Positions 44,560 through 56,064 are shown, counted from the first letter of the stretch. The stretch: DNA of 64,000 bases from Asterella californica (GCA_036924285.1 JAYKYS010000010.1:11011001-11075000); one strand, 5' to 3'. The notes: generated from the letters alone by a model not told the origin. Program-made: numbers and translations.

Positions 44560-47256
44560 TCTAGCCGATGGTTCACAGTACCTAAGAAGACAGGAGCTCT
44601 GCGCTTCATCCAAGACTTGCAGCCTGCCAACAACATCACGATTCGAAACGTTGGAACAGGACCTGTGGTTGATGAAGTAGCTGAGGCGTTTGCTGGAAGG
44701 TCCATCTATTCTATTGGAGATCTGTTTTCAGGTTATGATCAGTTTTAGCTTGCTTTGGAGAGTAGAGACTTGACTACCATGTGTACACCTTTGGGATTGA
44801 TGCGGATGTGTACTCTTCCTCAGGGTGCGACAAACTCAGTAGCCCATATGCAAAATGCGATGCATAATGTGTTACGAGAGTTTGTGCTTGAGGTCACTAT
44901 CCCGTTTCTGGATGATATTCCCATGAAAGGCTGTCCGGTGGAGGACAAGGACGAAGCAGTGACTTCTGATGGTTGCAGAAAGTTCGTTGCAGACCACATT
45001 CGAGATGTGGAGAAGATTCTGATGCGTTTGGAGGAGGTACACCTCACTCTATCAGGTACCAAATCTCGCTTTGGGATGTCAGAGATTGTGGTAGTAGGTC
45101 ATCTGTGTGGTACTTTTGGGAGGCGTTCGAACCCAGAGAAGGTAGATGCTATAGCAAGGATAGCTGACTGCACCAACATCATTGAGGTTCGACGGTTCTT
45201 AGGAGCTTGTGTGTTCTTTCGTGTGAGTATTCCTCATTATGCACATATTGCCGAGCCTCTATATGCACTTCTGAGAAAGGGAAGGAGGTTTACTTGGCGG
45301 CAAGAACATCATGAGACGATGGAGCAGCTGAAGGAGATTCTGAAGTCTCCACCTATACTAAGGAGGCTTAGCTACGAGAGCGGGAGACCTGTGGTACTGA
45401 CTGTTGATACGAGTCCAAAGGCGATTGGATGGGCCGTTGGCCAAGAAGATGCAGAAGGTGTGCGGTTTGTTTCAAGGTTTGGAGCTCGGATCTTAACAGA
45501 TAGACAACGTAACTATCCTCAAGTGAAGCGTGAGTTGTGGGGAGCTGTTACTGCTATGAAGGTAGATCGAGAGTTCTTGATAGGAGCTCATGTGATACTA
45601 GAAACAGATTGTTTGCCTTTGTTGGGTATGATAGCAAACTGCAATACATCAGACATAGCAATGCTACGATGAATTGCTTATGTCCGGAGTCTGAACCCTG
45701 AGCTAAAGCATATAGCAGGGAAAGACAATCCAGTTGCAGATATGTTGTCTAGGGCTCGTTATACAGATGAAGATGAGATGTTTGCAGAGGTGGAGAATGA
45801 AGAGAAGAGAGACGTTTGGTGCCAAGTTGGTCAGCAGACTTCAGACTTGGAACCACTGCCGTTCAATGAGGGGTTCTACTCAAAAACTTTCCGCGATATT
45901 GGATTTTATCTGAGTTCGTTATCCATGAGAGAAGGATGGAGTGATGCAGAGTTCAAGGAGATCAGACAGAAGGCGTACAGCTACCTTCTACGTGAAGGTT
46001 ATCTGTGGAAACGTCCGAAGAGAAGAGACGGGATGCTTGCTAGAGTGGTGGATGATCAACCGACGAAGCTGAATCTGCTGAAAGAGTTTCATGACACCTT
46101 GTGGGCTGGACACCGTGGAGTATGGGCTACTTACACGAAGATGAAGGAGCGTTATTGGTGAAAGGGTTTGTATCAAGACGTGGTGGACTTTGTTGGGTCG
46201 TGTCTACACTGTCAATTCTACTCTAAGGTCCGTTATAGAGATGGACTTGTACCTACCTATCCACCTAATATTCATTTTCAGTGGGTTCTTGATCTTGTGA
46301 TGATGCCACCAGGGTTATGGGGGATGCGTTACTTGGTGTTGGCTCGAGAGGATCTCTCCAACTATGTGGAGGGACGAGCACTACGGACGAAGACTACAGA
46401 GAATATCTGCAGGTTCGTGCTTGAAGATATCATCTGTCGTTATGGATCGGTTGGGAGATTACGTGCAGATAGAGGAGAGTTGAGAGGCGCTGAAGTGAAG
46501 GAGTTTTTTGCTTGTTATGGAGTAAAGCTTCGACTTACTACTACTATGAATCCGGAGGGCATTGGTAAGAGTGAAGGAGGACACCCTTCTATTGTTCACG
46601 CTTTAGTGAAAGCATGTGATGGTAGGCCTAGAGAATGGCCGGGACTACTTCCGTTTGCTTTGTGGGCTGATAGGACTACACACTGTACTACGACTGGCTA
46701 TATGCCAGTTGAGCTTATGTTGGGTCAGAAACCGATCATGCCTGCTGAAGAGTACTTTCTTACGTGGGCTACGCTACCGTGGGAAGATGGTATAGATCGT
46801 GCTTCACTCCTAAATTTACGTATAAGGCAGTTGGAGCGAAGGGAGGAGGATCTTGCTGATGCGCAGGAGAGGCTGAAGGTGGCTCGAGTCAGAAACAAGG
46901 AACGTTTTGACAAGACTCACCGACTACGACCGAAGCCAATACGTGTTGGTGACTGGGTTCTGGTATATGATAGCACGTTGGAGAATCAGCATTCTACACT
47001 CCGTAAGTTCTCTCGAAAATGGTTCGGACCTTATGTTCTGCTAGATGTGTATGAGAATGCCACCTATAGCTTGTGTGAGTTGGATGGTACTCTTTTGAAG
47101 CTATCTGTGGCTGGCAAACGTGTGAAATTGTTCAAGAGACGCGGAGGGTCAGTTGAGTTATTCAACTTTCTGGAGTCAGAGCAGAGGACAACAAGAGACG
47201 AAGATGTCCTTGTGGCGGAGGAGAGCGATGATGATGAAGATCAAACAGAAGACTGA
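44560..47256 (+). pseudogene. pol: D1 Pol: RT, RNase H, integrase with three stops
   Basis: The frame continues from 36936 without shift to TGA at 47254-47256. It holds RT (RFIQDLQPANN, GDLFSGYDQF, FLDDIP), RNase H (VDTSPKAIGW, KRELWG, ETDCLPLL, ADMLSR), the zinc region (CLHC) and integrase (VLDLV, RADRGE, GKSEGG with Glu kept). Stops are TAG at 44746-44748 (CAG Gln in B1), TGA at 45670-45672 and TGA at 46159-46161 (both Trp codons). There are no indels over 2.7 kb. A GPYVL tail and acidic end follow, no chromodomain. Confidence 0.92.
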
Positions 47257-47302
47257 GGAGATTGGCACATACCGGAGGATATGCAGGTTTGGAGGGGGTG
47301 GA

Positions 47303-48618
47303 TGTCGTGATGTGAATCATTTCACATAGTAAATGATTCACTTCTCTGTCAGGCATTAGTCTCTCTGAGTGAAGTAAGACCTCAGAGAAGTCCGTTTTAG
47401 GAAGATGTTATATATTTTGAGTCTTAGTAAGTTGATTACCATGTTGATAGGACTTAAGCTCATGGGTTGTATTTGCGTGTCACCCATGCACGCTTTCTAG
47501 CTGATTTAAGTTATTTTTCGGGGTTGCGTGTCGTTTTATGTAGTTTAAGTTTTACGCTGGCACTCTAGGGGGCTTGACGTGGTAGCCTATGAGTGTAGAT
47601 AAGTTACCACATGGTTTAAGGCACAAAATGACAACCAAATGGAGCTATGAATTCTCATTGGTTCATTTTTGTCTTTTGTGTAACTCTAAATTTAGAAACA
47701 AGGTCTAAAGGGGATTTCGAGCAATTTGTGAAGGCACTTCGAAATCTGAGAGCACAGGGGGATAGAGCTCGTCGAGCCAAGCACTGTCAGCGAAAAGTTT
47801 GATCGATTTGGAGCAATAAAGAAGGAGTTATGGCTGATTGAAGTTCAATTTGTGTCAGAATTGCAGCACTTCTGTTGAATTTGGGGTTTTGAGTGTCATT
47901 TGCAGCAGAATCGAGGAAATCGCTTCAAAACTTCGTGTCTGTGTTCACTGTCAGCAGGGCTACGACTGTCTCCAAATGTTCATGTCAACTGAGTCAGTGA
48001 GTAATTCAGGGCGACCGCTGAAGTAGAGGGGGTCTGAAAAGCTCTCAATCTGGAGCAGCAACTTCAGAGAGCGAGATCTGGAGTTCTGTGTGGAATCAGG
48101 AGGCCCAACTTCACAGGAGTGTTCATCAAGCTGTGTACTGCAAATCCTGTAAGAATTTCCCAAAGTGATCGAGCCAATTCCTTGTTATAGGTCGAAATAG
48201 CTGTCTGGGTACCAGAAACTACCGTAATTTCTCTACTCAGGAAGTTTCTGCTCATATCTTAGTGCTTTGAATTGATCTGAAGCTGAAATTTCGTATGTGT
48301 ATCCAGTAGAATCTCATTTACATGTAGGAGGAGTTCTGAAGTCTGAACCTTCACATATTTCTCAATCCTGAGTGTCAAAGTTCGCCATCTGATCTTATCA
48401 TTGCTAGTTAAGCCTGAACTTGCTTCGTGAACATATCAGAAGAGCCTAGAGACTTATATGAGTGTTTTTCAGTATCACCTTGAGACCTGAAGCCTATCCT
48501 GTGAGTAAACTAGCCACAGCCAAGTGCCCAACGCTTCCCCGAGTAGATTGAACACAGCCTTCAAGCTCATATCACAGCCAGAAGGTTCGTCCTTCCCAGG
48601 AAGACTCTCAACCCGACA
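47303..48618 (+). repeat. 3' LTR of D1
   Basis: This 1316-bp LTR is preceded by GGAGGGGGTGGA (polypurine tract). It is the same as the 5' LTR by eye except one C/T difference near the end. The CCGT duplication follows. Confidence 0.96.
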
Positions 48619-48622
48619 CCGT

Positions 48623-48990
48623 GCGTCTTCTGCTTCTTCTTCTGGTCGGAGGCATCCACCAGAGTGTTGAGGAGAGACGTCCCTCTTCTTCTAATACTAG
48701 ATTTGGCAGATTGGATGTCTGAACAACCGGTCACAGATTCGGAACGTCTTCTTCTCCTGCTTCATGTTGTACTCACTGCAGTCTTCCAAGATCGAGTCTT
48801 CCAAAAAGCTCTTGGAAGCAAGGAAGCGGCTTTTTCCAATTCCCCCTGATGTATCTCATCAGCTTCTGGTTGCGGTTCCTGTCTTCTAGCAAGATAGAGT
48901 CCCACAACACATGCAACTACAATCAAAGTTAGTTCGGAATGAAACTAACTACTGGCACACAGATCCATGAAGCTTAGAACAGACGTTACT
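48623..48990 (-). pseudogene. E1 leader and start of gag region
   Basis: This E1 piece lies between the primer-binding site and D1. On the minus strand it gives broken protein-like frames that run toward the Gag N-terminus at 32074. I cannot place the gag start codon. A 61-codon plus-strand open frame here is not convincing. Confidence 0.45.
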
Positions 48991-48997
48991 AAGATGA

Positions 48998-49017
48998 AAT
49001 CCCCGACAACGGCGTCA
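48998..49017 (-). other. Primer-binding site of E1 (tRNA-Asp-like)
   Basis: The minus strand reads TGACGCCGTTGTCGGGGATT, close to the complement of the plant tRNA-Asp 3' end with only small differences. It stands four bases inside a boundary ending AGCACTCA. It fixes orientation and the inner edge of the E1 5' LTR. Confidence 0.75.
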
Positions 49018-49021
49018 AAAA

Positions 49022-50437
49022 TGAGTGCTCATTATATGTGGTGATGCAAGATTTCTCCTTTTGCTCATTTAGTATACAAGATATCGTTCCCACAGAGGAT
49101 TTGCACAAGTATCGCTGCTCTAAGTTCTAAGATCTGTTCCAACACACAAACACACGGGTTTTACCTAGAAATCCCTTCTTCTCCCAAAACCACACGTCCT
49201 CCAGACCCTTCAGAAGGTGCTTTGGACCTAAACAAACAACTACCACCTAAAATATAACACACTTATCTACAGAGAAGCTCGAGAAGACGCTTCCTGCTTC
49301 CAGATCTCCTTTTGCTCATTTAGTATACAAGATATCGTTCCCACAGAGGATTTGCACAAGTATCGCTGCTCTAAGTTCTAAGATCTGTTCCAACACACAA
49401 ACACACGGGTTTTACCTAGAAATCCCTTCTTCTCCCAAAACCACACGTCCTCCAGACCCTTCAGAAGGTGCTCTGGACCTAAACAAACAACTACCACCTA
49501 AAATATAACACACTTATCTACAGAGAAGCTCGAGAAGACGCTTCCTGCTTCCAGATCACTCCTTTCAGTCTTCTCAACACAGTCTTCTTGAAGCAATTCT
49601 CGGCTTCTGGAGGTTCAACTCGGCTTCTCACACCTCCAGAAGAGTGCTCCTTCTTCGTAGAAGTCGAACTAGCAACGTCTGTCACACCTTGCTCTTCCAC
49701 GTTCCAACGCGTTAGATTAATCTCAGGGTGTATGTCCCATGTAGTCTTCCCAGGCTTCTGCTTACAGAAACGATCTTCCTGCAGCACTACAACGACATTC
49801 ACCTTCACTGAAGCTCAATAGAAGTCTCGGAAGCTCACTAGAAGAAAATAAGAAGATGGGAAGATAGGAGAAGATGAGGAAGAAGGGAAAATCCAAACGA
49901 GAGAAAAACAAGATAAGAATAAGAAATCAAGACTTCGACAGGCTTCTAGTCCGGATCCTGACTAACAAGCCATCCCTGCTTGTAGTAATTTGAGGAGGAA
50001 GACAACAAATTCGCTTACAGTTATACAGTCTTCTACTTGAGGATGTCGTCTTCTGCTGTGGAAAGAAAGCTTCTTTCTTCTTTTGTCGTTGCTTCGACTA
50101 CTCCGTCTTCTGGGATCGCTTATCCATAGGACCGTCCGTACGTGGATCCTAAGTGCTCGACTGGATGAGACAAGCTTCGACTCTACACAGCTTCTAACAA
50201 TCACCGCCACTCAAAGAGAAGGCTTCCCATGCACAATTGGGTGTGAATTCGAGGAAACCCACTGTCCAAAAGACATAGACAAAGCTTCTGCACTCAAATC
50301 CAAAATCCATTTCCTGAGAAGAAGACACATTGGTGTTGGGAAGCTCACTCCCTCTACGTCCTGCTCTTACTCCTCGGCACAACAGCTTAGCAACAGGACT
50401 ACACGAGGATGTCGTTCCCTGCTCTAAATTGTCCACT
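49022..50437 (-). repeat. E1 5' LTR region
   Basis: The LTR inner end is at 49022 (minus strand ...GCACTCA). The outer end is not fixed because no second copy is in the window. Similarity to the remnant at 4376-5107 begins only at 50438. The stretch has no convincing gene, is GAAGAC/GTCTTC-rich and holds a 251-bp tandem duplication. Confidence 0.6.
49054..49555. repeat. 251-bp tandem duplication
   Basis: Two adjacent copies, 49054-49304 and 49305-49555, both start TCTCCTTTTGCTCATTTAG. I saw only one difference (GGTGCTTTGG versus GGTGCTCTGG). The near identity marks a recent local duplication inside an otherwise old element. Confidence 0.9.
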
Positions 50438-50903
50438 ACCTCCATCTACATCTTCGAACCACTGCTGACAGCGAGCATGCACACCTCTCCGGTATAATCC
50501 CAATCTATTCGTATGTCTCTAACATCAGGTGTAGTCTGTATACACTGTGTTCACAATGAGTCTAATGTGTTTAGTGCGCCTCTCATGTGCCTCATGTGCT
50601 GTGTGTATAATGTGCATGAAATCCTACTCTGTCTTCTAACTTATACTACCACCTTGATGCGCAGGGGGAGTTCCCCTCCAATCCTCGACTACAACCAGGG
50701 AGAGATGGGCGTTGTCAGAAGGCTGCCACCCCACATGCAAGCGGTTCCCTTCCTGTTTAGCCATCTACCTTGCTACTCCTGCGCTGCCTACTCTGTCACA
50801 TGGTCACCTATCTAATATTACACTAAAACTGCCACCTCCTAAGATAGCATGTTCGGTTCCTACTAAGTTTAGACAAGTCAACTTGTCTTCTGCTCTTTGC
50901 TGC
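50438..50903 (-). other. 3' non-coding region of an E-like element
   Basis: This stretch follows the ORF ending at 50904 on the minus strand and is the inverted counterpart of about 4693-5107. No gene is seen. It should contain the polypurine tract and the start of the LTR that ends at 49022. GGAGGGGAAC (near 50673) is one purine-rich candidate. Confidence 0.5.
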
Positions 50904-51514
50904 CTACTCTAATTGCTCGGATGCAATCTCCACCTGATCTGCTCCTACCTGAACTCCTAACTTGGCTTTTGATAAGCTGGGAAGCCCTGCGAATACCTCG
51001 GGTGTCACTGAGGTGACTTCCTCCTCAACATTCGTACTTGACTGGCCTGGTGTTGCTTTGGAAGACGGAAGCGTCTTCTGGGAAGCGAGATCGACTTGCG
51101 CTTCCTCGCTCTTCTGAGGTACTGATTCGACGCTGGGGGTCATGGTGACCTCACAGGGTCCGGGGAAGTCGCCTCCTCCACTCGAAACACCTGGGAAGAC
51201 AACTCTTCTTCCTGTCTTCCAAAAGACATCTTGTCTTCCGGAGCTTCTTCCGTGGTCTTCTCGGCTTCCAACGCTATCACTACCAAGTGGACAGCGAGGT
51301 CGAACTCCTCTTTCTCCAAGTCTGATCCGATCGACGGTCCTGGGGCTTGGGAAGATGCAGTTGCAGGTGACGGAATCGAGAGAAGATCATAAAGCGTCTT
51401 CACTCCCTCTATCTGCCGATCCAAGTAACGGAACATGCTCTCCTTTCACTCCACTAATCGCGCTCTGGACTCGTCGTCCCACTCCCTAGCTAAGGTAAGA
51501 AGCTTCCTACCCGC
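50904..51514 (-). pseudogene. 3' ORF of an E-like element, cut by D2
   Basis: On the minus strand two open frames (51436-51140 and 51143-50904) and the readable sequence up to 51514 form one protein-like stretch. It includes WDDESRARLVE, then a TGA at 51446-51448 at a likely Trp, then MFRYLDRQIEGVKTLYDLL and a Glu/Ser/Pro-rich acidic tail ending SEQLE. No enzyme motif is visible. It stands just upstream of the E1 5' LTR, so it belongs to another E-type copy. A homologous end is at 4692 on the plus strand. Confidence 0.5.
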
Positions 51515-52833
51515 TGTCATGTTGAGAGTTTTCCTGGGAAGGGCAGAACCTTCTAGCTATGATTTAACCGTGAAGGCTGTGTTGTGCCTACTCAGAGAAG
51601 CATTGGGCTTCTAGTTGTGGTGGTTTACTCAAGGGGATAGGCTTTTCAGGTTACAATAGAGCACTATGAACACTCATACAGGTCTGTATGAACCTCTAAT
51701 TTACTCAGAAGGTAAAGTTCAGGTCTAACTGATAGTAATAGGATCAGGCGGTGAATGTTAACACTCAAGAAGAGAAAAACTATGATGGTTCAGACTCCTA
51801 AATTGCTCCTACATGTAAAAGAGGCCTCACTGAGCACACACACGAAGTTTCAGCTTGGGAACAAATTCTGACACCAAGATATGGACAGAAAAGTTCTGAT
51901 CAAAGATATTGCGGTAATTTCTGGTACTCAGACAGCTATTTTGACCTATAACAGAAAATTGGCTCGATCACTTTTGAAGATTCTTACAGGATTTGGAGTC
52001 TACAGGATGCTGAACGTTCCTGTGAAGTTAGGACTCCTGATTGTACACAGAACTCCAGATCTCGTTCTCTGAAGTTGCTGCTCTAGATTGAGAGCGTTTT
52101 AGACCCCCTCTGCTTCAGCGGCCGCCCTGAATTACTCAGTCACTCAAATCACATGAAACTTTTTGGGCAGTCGTAGCCCTGCTGACAGAGAACGCAACCA
52201 CGAAGGTTTGAAGCGATTTCCTCGATTCTGCTGCAATTGACACTCAAAACCCCAAAATCAACAAAAGTGATGTAGTTTTGGCACAATCCGAACTTCAATT
52301 GGGCATAACTCCTTGTTTATTGATCCAAATCGATCAAAAATTTCACTGACAGTGCTTGGCTCGACGAGCTCTACCTTCTTGTGCTCTCAGATTTTGCAGT
52401 GCCCTCACCAGTTGCTCGAAATCCTCTCTAGACCTCTGTTTCTAAGTTTAGAGTTACAAAAAAGACAAAAATGAACAAATGAGAGTTCATAGCTCCATTT
52501 GGTTGTCCTTTGTGCCTTAAACCATGTGGTAAGTTAATTCAACTCATAGGTACCACGTCAAGTCCCCTAAAGCGCCAGCGTATAACTTAAACTACTTAAA
52601 ACGACACGCAGCCTTGAAAGCTAACTTTAATCAGCTAGAAAGCGTGCATGGGCGACACGCAAATACAACCCATGAGCTTAAATCCTATCAACATGGTAAT
52701 CAACCTACTAAGACTCAAAATATATAACATCTTCCAAAAATGAACATCTCTGAGGTCTTAACTTCACTCAGAGAGACTAACGCCTGACAGAGAAGTGAAT
52801 CATTTACTATGTGAAATGATTCACATCACGACA
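51515..52833 (-). repeat. 3' LTR of D2
   Basis: The minus strand starts TGTCGTGATGTGAATC and ends ATGACA, 1319 bp. It aligns with the D1 LTRs along its length with many substitutions. The 11-bp inverted repeat at the LTR start is conserved. Confidence 0.93.
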
Positions 52834-52879
52834 TCCACCCCCTCCAAACCTGCACATCCTCCGGCATGTGCCAACCTGT

Positions 52880-53739
52880 TCAGTCTTCTGCTTGATCTTC
52901 ATCATCATCGCTCTCCTCCGCCTCAGCCTCATCAGACACTAGGACGTCTCCATCTCTTGTAGTCCTCAGCTCTGACTCCAGAAAGTTGAATAACTCAACT
53001 GACCATCTGCGTCTCTTGAACAGTTTCATACGTTTGCCAGCCACAGATAGCTTCAAAGGAGTACCATCCAACTCATGCAAACTATAAGTGGCATTCTCAT
53101 ACACATCTAGCACAACATAAGGCCCGAACCATCTTCGAGAGAACTTACGAAGTGTAGAATGCTGATTCTCCAACGTGCTATCATAAACCAGAACCCAATC
53201 ACCAACATGTATATGACTTCGGTCGCAGTCGGTGAGTCTTGTCAAAACGTTCCTTGTTTCTGACTCGAGCCACCTTCAACCTCTCCTGCGCATCAGCAAG
53301 ATCCTCCTCCCTTCGCTCCAACTGCCTAATACGTAAAGCAAGGAGTGAAGTACGATCTATACCATCTTCCCACGGTAGCGTGGCCCACGTAGGAAAGTAC
53401 TCCTCAGCAGACATGATCGGTTTCTGCCCCAGCATAAGCTCAACTGGCATATAGCCAATCGTAGTACAGTGTGTAGTTCTATCAGCCCATAAAGCAAATA
53501 GAAGTAGTCTCGGCTATTCTCTAGGCCTATCATCACATGCTTTCACTAAAGCATGAACAATAGAAGAGTGTCCTCGTTCACTCTTACCAATGCCCTCTGG
53601 ATTCATAGCAGTGATAAGCCGAAGCTTTACTCCATAACGAGCAAAGAACTCCTTCACTTCAGCGCCTCTCAACTCGCCTCTATCTGCACGTAATCTCCCA
53701 ACAGATCCATAACGACAGATGATATCTTCAAGCACGAAC
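52880..53739 (-). pseudogene. pol: D2 Pol C-terminal part (integrase)
   Basis: This minus-strand sequence matches D1 integrase from VLEDIICRYG through RADRGE, GKSERG and GYMPVELMLGQKP to the GPYVV tail and acidic end. Stops include TAG at 53514-53516 in place of Trp (REW in D1). A frameshift lies near 53220. It continues across A3 at 63611. Confidence 0.88.
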
Positions 53740-54179
53740 TGTAACGACCTATGTTACACATAGGAAGTTGTCTATTAGTAAGGTGTTTAGTTATAACTAA
53801 GTGTTGAGAATGTTTATTGGCTGCCAAAGTACTTTAAGGATGTATCAAGTTAGTCATGACTAGCTAAAAGTTAGTTATGGTTAAACTTAGCTGTACTTTT
53901 GGCAGAATTCAGATATTTGCTAAAGAGTGAGCACTACTATCTTGTCATCTTGTCTAAAAGGTAGAAAGGGGGTGGAAAGTATCCCTTATCTCCTTTTTGA
54001 CTTGATATTAGTGGTTGGATTAAAGTTGTGGACTTTGTGGGCATTAAAAACAAGAAGAGATTCCACATGTTTCCTTTTTAGTGGGTCCTAGTGTAGAGGG
54101 GGGGTGGAAATTCGAGATTCCTTGAGAATATTCCAGAATCCTTCTAGAAGTTGTTGACTTTGAAGGAATAAGCCCATGT
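53740..54179 (+). repeat. LTR1 of A3, truncated
   Basis: The first 440 bases of a family A LTR, from TGTAACGACC to AAGCCCATGT, where it jumps into integrase sequence. The TATA box and the LTR 3' half are missing. Confidence 0.95.
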
Positions 54180-54180
54180 A

Positions 54181-54835
54181 ACGAGTAACGACCTCATACA
54201 AACCAAATGCTAATGGTCTTGCGGAGAAGACCAATCTTACACTTTGTATGATGCTCGCCAAAGATGCTGGTGTTGAAACTGCGAAACATACTTGGGATAA
54301 GAGGCTACATGCCATCTTATGGGAGTACTGAACGACTACAAAGACTTCTACTGGATACTCCCCATTTCGACTGGTTTATGGAGTGGAGTCCAAGTTGCCG
54401 ATCCAATTCGAATTGGATACTTTTCAAACTATTCAACGAAAGTTGAAGAGGTCGAGAGGAGAAGACGTGGTCAGATCAAGAAGGGAGCAACTCATGGAGT
54501 TGGAAGAGACCCGAGCGGTAGCAATGATCCGGATGGAACGAGCTCAGGCGTATCAAAAGAAGAGTTACGACAAACGGTTGGGCAAGAGGGAGGTAAAACC
54601 TTTTCAAGTCGGAGATTGGGTTATGTTGTATGATGCTATCAGATTCAAGAGGGCTAGGAAGAAGTTTCTTCCGAGATATTTTGGTCCTTTTGTTGTAGAT
54701 AAAGTGTGGAGCAACTTCACATATGACCTTCAGGAGCTGGGAGGAAGGAGATTTGATCGGGTAAATCATGACAAGTTGAAGTTGTTTCATCGACGAAAGT
54801 TCTCTCTTCACTCCGAGGACGGAGCGAAAATTTAG
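54181..54835 (+). pseudogene. Duplicated integrase 3' fragment in A3
   Basis: This corresponds to 62034-62688, from VTTSYKPNANG to the polyprotein stop, in the same frame. It contains the same TGA (54329-54331, CGA in A1) as the complete copy. It lacks everything before the catalytic Glu region, so it is non-functional and serves only as a marker of the rearrangement. Confidence 0.92.
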
Positions 54836-54848
54836 TCCGGGGGTAAAA

Positions 54849-55753
54849 TGTAACGACCTATGTTACACATAGGAAGTTATCTATTAGTAAGGTGTTTAGT
54901 TATAACTAAGTGTTGAGAATGTTTATTGGCTACCAAAGTACTTTAAGGATGTATCAAGTTAGTCATGACTAGCTAAAAGTTAGTTATGGTTAAACTTAGC
55001 TGTACTTTTGGCAGAATTCAGATATTTGCTAAAGAGTGAACACTACTATCTTGTCATCTTGTCTAAAAGGTAGAAAGGGGGTGGAAAGTATCCCTTATCT
55101 CCTTTTTGACTTGATATTAGTGGTTGGATTAAAGTTGTGGACTTTGTGGGCATTAAAAACAAGAAGAGATTCCACATGTTTCCTTTTTAGTGGGTCCTAG
55201 TGTAGAGGGGGGTGGAAATTCGAGATTCCTTGAGAATATTCCAGAATCCTTCTAGAAGTTTTTGACTTTGAAGGAATAAGCCCATGTGAAAAGATAAAAA
55301 GCCCATGTGATCAATGCTTTTACCTTAAGTAATATCTTAGTAAACCCGATAAAAGTAGTTACGGCTGAGTTACCGGAGGGTACCAAAGTAAAAACCTAGA
55401 ATGTATAAATAGAGGAGTAGAGAAGAGCTCCTCATCCTTATTTTCACATTGTCGTAATGACAACTTGAGTAATATAGAGAGTGTGGGATATTTTTAACAT
55501 GTGAGAACTTGAGAGACGTCGTTAGAATGGAGGATTTTAGTTGATGTGTTTAAGGAGATTTTTAGTTGATAAGTTTGTATGAATGAGTGAACTCAACATT
55601 TTCCCTTCAAGTTCATGGTGTGCTTCCATCAAAGCCATCAGAGGTGACCCCTGAGTGAGAGACAGGCCCGACATGTTGCAGATTCGTGGATGACGATCGT
55701 GGAGGTTGAGAGATCGGGGGGTAGTTGATCGATAGGACCGCGGAGGGTTTACA
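54849..55753 (+). repeat. LTR2 of A3 (acting 5' LTR)
   Basis: This 905-bp LTR is followed by TTTT and the primer-binding site, so it is the 5' LTR of the complete internal region. TATAAATA lies at 55404-55411. It differs from LTR3 at about nine positions by eye. Confidence 0.95.
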
Positions 55754-55757
55754 TTTT

Positions 55758-55774
55758 TGGTTCCGTTGCCGGGA
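55758..55774 (+). other. Primer-binding site of A3 (tRNA-Asp-like)
   Basis: TGGTTCCGTTGCCGGGA lies four bases after LTR2, identical to the A2 site. Confidence 0.65.
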
Positions 55775-55799
55775 CCTCACTTGAAGGGATCGTTGAACG

Positions 55800-55970
55800 A
55801 TGTTTAGAGTTCAGTTCTATATTCGACAAAAAGAGATTATGAGAGAGCACATGGAGAGAACGTTGGGAGGAGAGAGAGCTAACGCGATGTTAGCAACGTT
55901 AGAACCTTTCGTGTATCCCGTAGTGATATATGACGCGTTCGAAGTCATTCTTTACATCTTGTTCACTTAG
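55800..55970 (+). CDS. Short leader ORF of A3
   Basis: An ORF of 56 codons, ATG at 55800 to TAG at 55968-55970, starting MFRVQFYIRQKEIM, with a hydrophobic C-terminal end (FEVILYILFT). It lies 26 bases after the primer-binding site. The first 41 codons are conserved in A2. It may be a true small protein, an upstream ORF affecting translation, or a first exon. I see no way to choose. Confidence 0.35.
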   Translation: MFRVQFYIRQKEIMREHMERTLGGERANAMLATLEPFVYPVVIYDAFEVILYILFT

Positions 55971-56064
55971 AAAGGGTTTGAGGAGAGTTGAAAGAGGGTG
56001 CAACAAGAGTTGTAGAGAAAGGAGGAGAGAAAAGTTATTAGAGGAGAGAAATTTGTGAGTTTAG

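Larger units (their letters stand above)
32075..48618 (+). mobile_element. LTR retrotransposon D1, full length, interrupted by A2
   Basis: The element has LTRs of 1316 bp each and a CCGT duplication at 32071-32074 and 48619-48622. Without A2 it is about 8.9 kb. It is a sister of B1, with the same primer-binding site, DHG protease and pre-RT domain, but an unrelated LTR. Its LTRs differ by one base by eye (near 33359 and 48588), yet gag-pro and pol have four in-frame stops each. Confidence 0.95.
7740..49021 (-). mobile_element. Athila/Tat-like LTR retrotransposon E1, interrupted by C1 and D1
   Basis: This old minus-strand element supplies the three outer pieces 7740-13212, 31527-32074 and 48623-49021, about 6.4 kb of internal sequence in all. 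Removing C1 plus one ACGG, and D1 plus one CCGT, rejoins gag and leader. Order from the right is primer-binding site, leader, gag, protease, RT, RNase H, integrase. Many stops and frameshifts show long decay. The RT reads FLDGYSGYNQ, MPFGLCNAPATFQ and FLDDF, the Athila/Tat style of plants. The left (3') end is not resolved: integrase fades at about 7740 and no LTR matching the right one is seen. Confidence 0.8.

Noticed and set aside
48664..48849. Plus-strand ORF of 61 codons as a host gene
   Set aside because: It is antisense to the E1 leader/gag remnant, and no supporting signal is seen.
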